DNA of 12,152 nt from an uncultured Eubacteriales bacterium (GTDB lineage Bacteria; Bacillota; Clostridia; Christensenellales; UBA1242). The stretch lies in NCBI GenBank assembly GCA_949096025.1, contig CARXKP010000033.1:1-12152 (forward strand), in the 5' to 3' direction. The notes below the pieces were generated by a model, which worked only from the letters and a program-made list of their open reading frames with translations, did no database searches and was not told the DNA's origin. Below are positions 7,474-12,152 of the stretch, one piece after another. Positions within the stretch are counted from its first letter, which is position 1, and every line of letters begins with the position of its first letter. The position numbers were made by a program, and so were the translations under genes.

Positions 7474-7734
7474 ATGTGTTTTTATTTAGCAGTATTTCGT
7501 TCAAGAAATGAAACATTGTATCTTGCAAATATGCTTAATTCACTAGGTTTTCGTGTGTCGGTAGTAAATACTCCAAAAGATGCAGGTTTATCGTGTGGAA
7601 TATCTGTAAGATTTCACGAAAGAATGTTTGATGTGGTAAAAAAATGTATAGAGACAAAACCATTTAGGAGCTTTGATGGTTTTTACTTAATTATTCAAGA
7701 TGGAAGTAGAAATTCATATCAAAGAGTCTCTTGA
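7474..7734 (+). CDS. DUF3343 protein, putative Se/S carrier-like
   Basis: The 86-residue product fits the small DUF3343 family (70-90 residues). The N-terminal MCFYLAVFRSRNETLYLANML, the VVNTPKDAGLSCGISVRF segment with Cys41 (LSCGIS), and the FDGFYLI ending match the family pattern. It is annotated in Pfam as a putative Se/S carrier on comparative grounds; biochemical proof is lacking as far as I know. The conserved cysteine could accept persulfide or selenide from the divergent desulfurase. I start it at the ATG preceded by GGGAGGA (7464-7470). An upstream in-frame TTG at 7441 would place that ribosome binding site inside the gene and is unlikely. It ends in tandem TGA stops. No selD or yedF is in this window. 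Confidence 0.75.
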   Translation: MCFYLAVFRSRNETLYLANMLNSLGFRVSVVNTPKDAGLSCGISVRFHERMFDVVKKCIETKPFRSFDGFYLIIQDGSRNSYQRVS

Positions 7735-7796
7735 TGATTTTATATTAACTAGATTTTATAATGTATTTTTATTAACTAAATAAATAGAATAGATAT

Positions 7797-8336
7797 ATGA
7801 AAGTTTTTTTTATTATACTAAGTCTGCTTATATGCTCTATTATTTTAACTTTTTTTATAGGGTGCTTTTATTCATACAATTATCCGATGAAATATAAAGA
7901 AGAAATAATGACGTATTCAAAAGAGTTTAACATAGATGGTGCTATAATTGCATCGGTTGCAAATGTAGAAAGTAATTTTAGAGAGGAGGTAGAGTCGAAT
8001 AAAGGTGCTATAGGAGTAATGCAATTGTTGCCATCAACAGCAGAATGGATTGCAAACAAATTAGACGAAGATTACGATGTGGAAAATCTTAAAAAAGCTG
8101 ATTATAATTTGAAATTAGGCAGTTATTTTTTGTCATATTTAATAAATTATTTTGATGATATGGAACTTGGTATATGTGCTTATAATGCAGGTCAAGGAAA
8201 TGTAAGGGCTTGGCTAAAAGATAAGCATTATTCTAAAGATGGAAAAAAACTTGATTTTATACCATTTAATGAAACTAAAAACTATTTAAACAAAGTATTA
8301 AAAAGTTATAATTATTATAAAAATAGATACAATTAA
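7797..8336 (+). CDS. Small membrane-anchored lytic transglycosylase (Slt/MltE-like)
   Basis: The 179-residue protein begins with a hydrophobic segment (about 3-25, no clear cleavage site), probably a signal anchor that places the catalytic domain outside the membrane. The domain is the soluble lytic transglycosylase (GH23) fold: catalytic Glu58 in NVESNF, GAIGVMQLLPSTA (70-82), AYNAGQGNVRAWL (128-140) and the FNETKNYLNKVL ending (157-168). Such enzymes cleave the MurNAc-GlcNAc bond of peptidoglycan with formation of 1,6-anhydroMurNAc. There is nothing beyond the single domain. The ribosome binding site is poor (AGAATAG at best), and a TATAAT at 7757-7762 could be a -10, though its -35 is weak. 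lysS follows closely; a functional link is not implied. Confidence 0.88.
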   Translation: MKVFFIILSLLICSIILTFFIGCFYSYNYPMKYKEEIMTYSKEFNIDGAIIASVANVESNFREEVESNKGAIGVMQLLPSTAEWIANKLDEDYDVENLKKADYNLKLGSYFLSYLINYFDDMELGICAYNAGQGNVRAWLKDKHYSKDGKKLDFIPFNETKNYLNKVLKSYNYYKNRYN

Positions 8337-8348
8337 TTGACTTATTTT

Positions 8349-8379
8349 TCTTTTTATGATAACTTATTTCATAAGGAGA
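8349..8379 (+). promoter_or_regulatory. Hairpin sequestering the lysS Shine-Dalgarno
   Basis: Bases 8349-8359 (TCTTTTTATGA) can pair with 8369-8379 (TCATAAGGAGA) in an uninterrupted 11-bp stem with two G-U pairs and a 9-base loop. The lysS Shine-Dalgarno AAGGAG (8373-8378) is wholly inside the right arm. Ribosomes ending the upstream gene at 8336 could open it. It is not followed by a T run, so it is not a terminator. Confidence 0.45.
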
Positions 8380-8387
8380 TTACACAA

Positions 8388-9851
8388 ATGGCGGAAACAC
8401 AAATACTATCAAATGAAGTAGATATTAGAAAAAAGAAAATAGATGATTTAAGAGAGATGGGTGAAATACCATATAAAAATAAATTTGAAAGAACTTGTAC
8501 TATTGCAGAAGCAAGAGAAAAAGTTGGAGAAAGAGTAAAAATTGCTGGTAGAATAATTTTTAAACGAGTAATGGGGAAGTTTGGCTTTATACAAATACGA
8601 GATATAAATGCTAAAATTCAGGTTTCTGTAGGTAGGAATGAACTTGATGAAACTGCTTATGATTTTTATAAAAAAATGGTTGATATTGCGGATTTTGTTG
8701 GTGTTGAGGGTGAGGTTTACTTAACACAAACTGGAGAAGTTACTGTTAAAGCAGAAAAAGTAGTTCTTTTGTCAAAAACATTGCGACCGCTTCCAGAGAA
8801 ATTTCACGGACTTAGTGATACAGAAACTATCTATAGACAAAGATATTTGGATCTTGTATCAAATGAAAATTCAAGGAATGTTTTCTTAACAAGAAGTAAA
8901 TTAATATCATCTGTACGTCGTTATTTAGAGGATAACGGATTTATTGAGGTTGAAACACCAATATTGCAAACAAGTGTATCAGGAGCAAGTGCAAAACCTT
9001 TCTTTACTCACCATAACGCTTTGGATATGGAATGTAATTTAAGAATTGCAAAAGAAACTTGGCTCAAACAGTGTATTGCTGCTGGATTTGATAGAGTATT
9101 TGAGTTTGGAAAAGATTTTAGAAATGAAGGTATGGATCCATTTCATTTACAAGAATTTACACAAGTTGAATGGTATGCTTCATACTGGGATTTTGAAGAT
9201 AACTTAAAGTTTTATAAAGACTTGATAATTAAAGTATTAAAAGATTGTTTAGGTACAACAAAAATTACTTATCAAGGTCAGGAAATTGAGTTTGATTGTG
9301 AGTGGCCAAGAATTAATTATATTGAAAGATTGCGTGAGGTCCTTGGATTTGATTTCCTTGCAATTACAGATGTAGACGAACTTAAAAGTAAGGTAATTGA
9401 AAGGGGGTTATATTCAGAAAAAGAACTTGAAGAGTGTAGAACTGTTAGAACTTTGGTAGACTTCCTATATAAAAGAAAAATTAGAATGGATATTGTAAAT
9501 CCGACTATTATATATAATTATCCTGCATACCTTATGCCTCTAGCTAGAAGAAATGACGAAGATGAAAGAATTATTGACGTATTCCAATTTGTGGCAGGTG
9601 GGGCAGAACTTGTTAAGGCTTACTCAGAACTTGTTGATCCAATTCTTCAAAGAAAATTGCTTGAAGATCAACTTAAAGAAAAGGCGCTTGGCGATGATGA
9701 AACTATGGATGTTGATGAAGATTTCTTACTTGCTATGGAACACGGAATGCCTCCAATATCAGGTCTAGGTTTTGGAATTGACAGATTTATTCAATTTATC
9801 TATGATTTACCAAATGTAAGAGATACTGTATTATTCCCACTTATGAGGTAA
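8388..9851 (+). CDS. lysS: Lysyl-tRNA synthetase, class II, divergent form
   Basis: The 487-residue protein attaches lysine to tRNA-Lys. It has an N-terminal OB-fold anticodon-binding domain (about 50-130) and a class II catalytic core. Motif 1 is around LEDNGFIEVETPIL (180-193), motif 2 is FRNEGMDPFHLQEFTQVEW (244-262) and motif 3 is GLGFGIDRF (459-467). The THHNALDME segment and the GDDE..DVDEDFLLAMEHGMPP stretch are LysRS hallmarks. The usual motif 2 loop (FRNEG.STRHNPEFT) and the NAYSELND lysine-pocket segment differ here (KAYSELVD, 410-417), and SPLAK reads MPLAR (383-387). I start at ATG 8388, with AAGGAG nine bases upstream. An in-frame TTG at 8337 would lengthen it by 17 residues lacking LysRS character. 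The gene lies just behind the transglycosylase and three bases before nth. Confidence 0.94.
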   Translation: MAETQILSNEVDIRKKKIDDLREMGEIPYKNKFERTCTIAEAREKVGERVKIAGRIIFKRVMGKFGFIQIRDINAKIQVSVGRNELDETAYDFYKKMVDIADFVGVEGEVYLTQTGEVTVKAEKVVLLSKTLRPLPEKFHGLSDTETIYRQRYLDLVSNENSRNVFLTRSKLISSVRRYLEDNGFIEVETPILQTSVSGASAKPFFTHHNALDMECNLRIAKETWLKQCIAAGFDRVFEFGKDFRNEGMDPFHLQEFTQVEWYASYWDFEDNLKFYKDLIIKVLKDCLGTTKITYQGQEIEFDCEWPRINYIERLREVLGFDFLAITDVDELKSKVIERGLYSEKELEECRTVRTLVDFLYKRKIRMDIVNPTIIYNYPAYLMPLARRNDEDERIIDVFQFVAGGAELVKAYSELVDPILQRKLLEDQLKEKALGDDETMDVDEDFLLAMEHGMPPISGLGFGIDRFIQFIYDLPNVRDTVLFPLMR

Positions 9852-9854
9852 TTA

Positions 9855-10466
9855 ATGGAAGCAAAGGAAATAATAGAGAAATTAAATGCTCTTTTTCCAG
9901 ATCCAAAATGTGAGTTAGATTATAAAAATAATTATGAATTATTAGTCGCAGTTATTTTATCAGCTCAATGTACTGACAAAAGAGTAAATATAGTTTCAAA
10001 AGAATTGTTTAAGGAATATAATACTCCTCAAAAAATGTTGACTCTTTCGCAAGAAGAACTAGAAGAAAAAATTCATTCGTGTGGTTTTTATCATAACAAA
10101 GCGAAAAATATTTTATCAATGAGTAAAAGTTTAATAGATAATTTTAATGGAGAAGTTCCTAACGATTTAACTCAATTACAGTCGCTTGCAGGTGTTGGTA
10201 GAAAAACAGCAAACGTAGTTTATTCTGAAGCATTTAAAGGAGATGCGATTGCGGTTGATACGCACGTACTTCGTGTATCTAATAGACTTGGTTTTGTAAA
10301 AACGGATAAGACTTATGATTGTGAAAGAGGATTGATGGAAAAATTTGATAAAAAGGATTGGGGTAAATTGCATATTCAATTGGTTCATTTCGGTCGTTAT
10401 ATTTGTAAATCTCAAAAACCTTTATGTCAAGATTGTCCCTTTAAACAAATTTGTGTAAACAAATAA
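9855..10466 (+). CDS. nth: Endonuclease III
   Basis: This 203-residue HhH-GPD DNA glycosylase/AP lyase removes oxidised pyrimidines in base excision repair. The helix-hairpin-helix LAGVGRKTANVV (111-122) holds the catalytic Lys117, and the catalytic Asp135 is in AVDTHV. The C-terminal 4Fe-4S loop has the exact Cys-x6-Cys-x2-Cys-x5-Cys spacing: Cys184, Cys191, Cys194, Cys200. Length is normal (about 210). The ATG is three bases after the lysS stop, with GAGG inside the end of lysS as its ribosome binding site, so the two are cotranscribed and probably translationally coupled. Confidence 0.96.
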   Translation: MEAKEIIEKLNALFPDPKCELDYKNNYELLVAVILSAQCTDKRVNIVSKELFKEYNTPQKMLTLSQEELEEKIHSCGFYHNKAKNILSMSKSLIDNFNGEVPNDLTQLQSLAGVGRKTANVVYSEAFKGDAIAVDTHVLRVSNRLGFVKTDKTYDCERGLMEKFDKKDWGKLHIQLVHFGRYICKSQKPLCQDCPFKQICVNK

Positions 10467-10471
10467 AATCT

Positions 10472-10510
10472 ATATTTTGTATTTAGTATGTGAATAATAA
10501 ATACAATATG
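10472..10510. repeat. Inverted repeat upstream of obgE
   Basis: TTGTATTTA (10477-10485) and TAAATACAA (10498-10506) are perfect 9-base inverted arms with a 12-base spacer, extendable by three pairs beyond one mismatch. It sits between nth and the obgE ATG. The right arm lacks a following T run, so it is not a standard terminator. TTGTAT (10477-10482) and TACAAT (10502-10507) could act as -35 and -10 with a 19-base spacer, putting promoter and possible operator in the same place. Confidence 0.4.
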
Positions 10511-10531
10511 CAGCAAATAAAGGAAGTAGAA

Positions 10532-11800
10532 ATGTTTTTAGATAGAACTACAATAAATATCAAAGCAGGAAATGGTGGAAATGGTTCCGCTTCCTTTTTG
10601 CATACTGCTCAAACTGCAAATGGTGGACCAGATGGTGGAGAAGGCGGAAAAGGTGGAGATGTTATTTTTGTTTCTACGAAAGATTTAAATACATTGTATG
10701 ACTTTAGGTTTCATAAAAAGTTTTTTGCAGAAAATGGTTTAAATGGTTCTCAGCGTTTAAAAACAGGAGCAAAAGGTGCTGATAAAATAATAAAAGTTCC
10801 TTGCGGTACTGTATTGATTGATAAAGAAAGCGGAAAAGTAATTGCTGATTTATATGAAGACGGGATGACCTTTACAGCCCTTAAAGGTGGTGCTGGAGGT
10901 CACGGAAATGCTTATTATAAATCTTCTATAAAACAGGCACCTCACTTTTCGCAACTTGGAGAAGAAACTAAAGCAAGGGATGTTATTCTTGAATTAAAGA
11001 CCATCGCTGATGTTGGCTTAATTGGTTTTCCAAATGCTGGTAAATCAACATTACTATCTGTAATTTCTAATGCGAATCCAAAAATAGCTAATTACCCATT
11101 TACAACTTTGTATCCAAATTTAGGTGTTTGTGAAGTAAAAGGACAAACATTTGTAGTAGCAGACATTCCTGGACTTATCAAGGGCGCAAGCGAAGGGCAG
11201 GGACTAGGACATTACTTTTTAAAACACGTCGAAAGAGTAAGACTTCTACTTCATCTTGTGGATATCTCTCAGAGTGATGGAAGAGATTTTATAGAAGATT
11301 ATAAAGATATCAATAATGAACTTAGTTTATATAGTAATGAACTTGCAAAAACTCCGCAAATTACACTCTTATCAAAAGTTGATTTGTTGGAAGAAGATGT
11401 TTTGCGTGAAAGAATAAAGCGTTTTGAAAGAGAAATTGGCGTAGAATATATGTTGATCTCAGGAGTTACCTATAATGGGATTAATGAGGTTAAGTTAAAA
11501 GTTCTAGAATTATTGAGTAAAATACCAAAGAAGCCACCTCTTGAAATTGAAAAATTTGACTTTGATATAAAAGACAAAGATAGTATTATTATTAGCAGAG
11601 ATGACGAAGGAGCCTTTGTTATTAGCGGTGGTAAAATAGATAATTTTACAAGAGGAATAGTTTTATCGGATACTCGTTCATTTGCTTATTTTCAAAAAAG
11701 ATTGGAAACAATGGGGATTATAGATATGCTTAAAGAAAGAGGGCTTAAAAATGGAAGCATTATTAAAATTAAAGATGCAATTTTTGAGTATTCTGACTAA
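10532..11800 (+). CDS. obgE: GTPase Obg
   Basis: The 422-residue protein is the essential ribosome-associated GTPase of late 50S maturation, which also binds ppGpp in other species. Domains: a glycine-rich Obg fold (1-157, GGPDGGEGGKGGDV at 31-44), a G domain (about 158-330) and the C-terminal OCT domain (about 338-420). G1 is GFPNAGKS (165-172), the switch I region includes YPFTTL, and G3 is DIPG (211-214). G4 reads SKVD (281-284) rather than NKxD and G5 reads ISGV (309-312) rather than SA. I start at ATG 10532, giving the canonical MFLDR opening with AAGGAAG (10520-10526) upstream; a GTG at 10490 would add 14 residues atypical of Obg. yhbY follows after 20 bases. Obg beside yhbY and Rel in one window fits a ribosome assembly/stringent response theme. 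Confidence 0.96.
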   Translation: MFLDRTTINIKAGNGGNGSASFLHTAQTANGGPDGGEGGKGGDVIFVSTKDLNTLYDFRFHKKFFAENGLNGSQRLKTGAKGADKIIKVPCGTVLIDKESGKVIADLYEDGMTFTALKGGAGGHGNAYYKSSIKQAPHFSQLGEETKARDVILELKTIADVGLIGFPNAGKSTLLSVISNANPKIANYPFTTLYPNLGVCEVKGQTFVVADIPGLIKGASEGQGLGHYFLKHVERVRLLLHLVDISQSDGRDFIEDYKDINNELSLYSNELAKTPQITLLSKVDLLEEDVLRERIKRFEREIGVEYMLISGVTYNGINEVKLKVLELLSKIPKKPPLEIEKFDFDIKDKDSIIISRDDEGAFVISGGKIDNFTRGIVLSDTRSFAYFQKRLETMGIIDMLKERGLKNGSIIKIKDAIFEYSD

Positions 11801-11820
11801 ATAATTTAAAAGGAGTTATA

Positions 11821-12117
11821 ATGATTACAACAAAACAAAGAGCATTCTTGCGTGGGCTTGGAAATGCTCTTGAGCCAGTAATGCAGATAGGAAAAGAGGG
11901 ATTTACTGCAAATTCTTTAGAAACTTTAAATGGTTTATTAGAAGCACGTGAGCTTGTTAAGATTAAAGTTTTAAATAACAGTACTTCTTCTCCTAAAGAA
12001 ATGATGAAGCTACTTTGTGAACAAACAGGTGCTGAACCTGTACAAGTAATAGGAAATAAACTTATTGTTTACCGTAAATCATCAAAGAAAGATTTTAAAC
12101 ACATAGAACTTGTATAA
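11821..12117 (+). CDS. yhbY: YhbY-family ribosome-associated RNA-binding protein (CRM domain)
   Basis: The 98-residue protein is almost wholly one CRM domain. It shows TTKQRAFLRGLGNALEPVMQIG (3-24), the GKEGF loop (24-28), the ELVKIKVL strand (about 44-51) and the VQVIGNKLIVYRKS ending. CRM proteins bind RNA, and YhbY associates with pre-50S ribosomal particles. It starts five bases after AAGGAG (11810-11815) and follows obgE closely, the common Bacillota order. nadD and rsfS often follow, but lie beyond this window. Confidence 0.94.
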   Translation: MITTKQRAFLRGLGNALEPVMQIGKEGFTANSLETLNGLLEARELVKIKVLNNSTSSPKEMMKLLCEQTGAEPVQVIGNKLIVYRKSSKKDFKHIELV

Positions 12118-12152
12118 CATACCTAATTGTTATTAAAAAATAATTTTTAAAT

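Noticed and set aside
8337..8387. 17-codon N-terminal extension of lysS from a TTG
   Set aside because: It lacks a ribosome binding site and LysRS-like sequence, while ATG 8388 has AAGGAG at good spacing.
8337..8387. T-box or lysine riboswitch before lysS
   Set aside because: Only 51 bases separate the genes, and no T-box sequence or multi-helix structure is present.
10490..10531. GTG start for obgE
   Set aside because: The extra 14 residues are unlike Obg, and ATG 10532 gives the canonical MFLDR opening with a ribosome binding site.
12118..12152. Possible terminator after yhbY
   Set aside because: The only pairing is TTATT with AATAA around A residues, with no G-C pairs. The operon probably continues past the window edge.

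Overview
The window is a compact, AT-rich (roughly 30% GC by eye) bacterial chromosome segment of housekeeping type. Gene content and order (rel-hemZ, rpsO-pnp, nth, obgE-yhbY), strong AGGAGG-type ribosome binding sites, U-tract terminators and the HemZ and DUF3343 families point to an anaerobic low-GC Bacillota, most likely an uncultured clostridial lineage. TGA serves as a normal stop (rel ends in TGA, the DUF3343 gene in TGATGA), so this is genetic code 11. A lytic transglycosylase implies a peptidoglycan wall. I cannot place the organism to genus from sequence alone.

Layout. Bases 1-146 hold the probable 3' end of an upstream gene, with a good sigma-A-like promoter inside it. A (p)ppGpp synthetase of the RelA/SpoT family (rel) follows and overlaps hemZ by 4 bases. 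A second clear promoter and a structured leader precede rpsO (S15), followed by an attenuator-like hairpin and pnp. pnp ends in a long hairpin terminator facing a convergent minus-strand gene for a cysteine desulfurase-family protein. That gene is divergent from a small DUF3343 (Se/S carrier-like) gene, and a 20-bp palindrome lies between them. A small membrane-anchored lytic transglycosylase, lysS, nth, obgE and yhbY then run on the plus strand to the end. No gap between genes reaches 300 bases, and I see no mobile element, CRISPR array, tRNA or rRNA.

How the genes relate. Most encode translation and RNA metabolism: S15, PNPase, LysRS, Obg, the ribosome-associated YhbY and the stringent-response enzyme. 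The desulfurase/DUF3343 pair suggests sulfur or selenium delivery.

No obvious new multi-gene system is visible. The points most worth a second look are: (1) the Rel protein has lost every hydrolase-site residue I can align but keeps its synthetase site and the RxKD motif of bifunctional enzymes; (2) the desulfurase/DUF3343 divergent pair shares a palindrome; (3) the lysS Shine-Dalgarno is buried in an 11-bp hairpin; (4) LysRS has unusual motifs; (5) Obg has altered G4 and G5 motifs.
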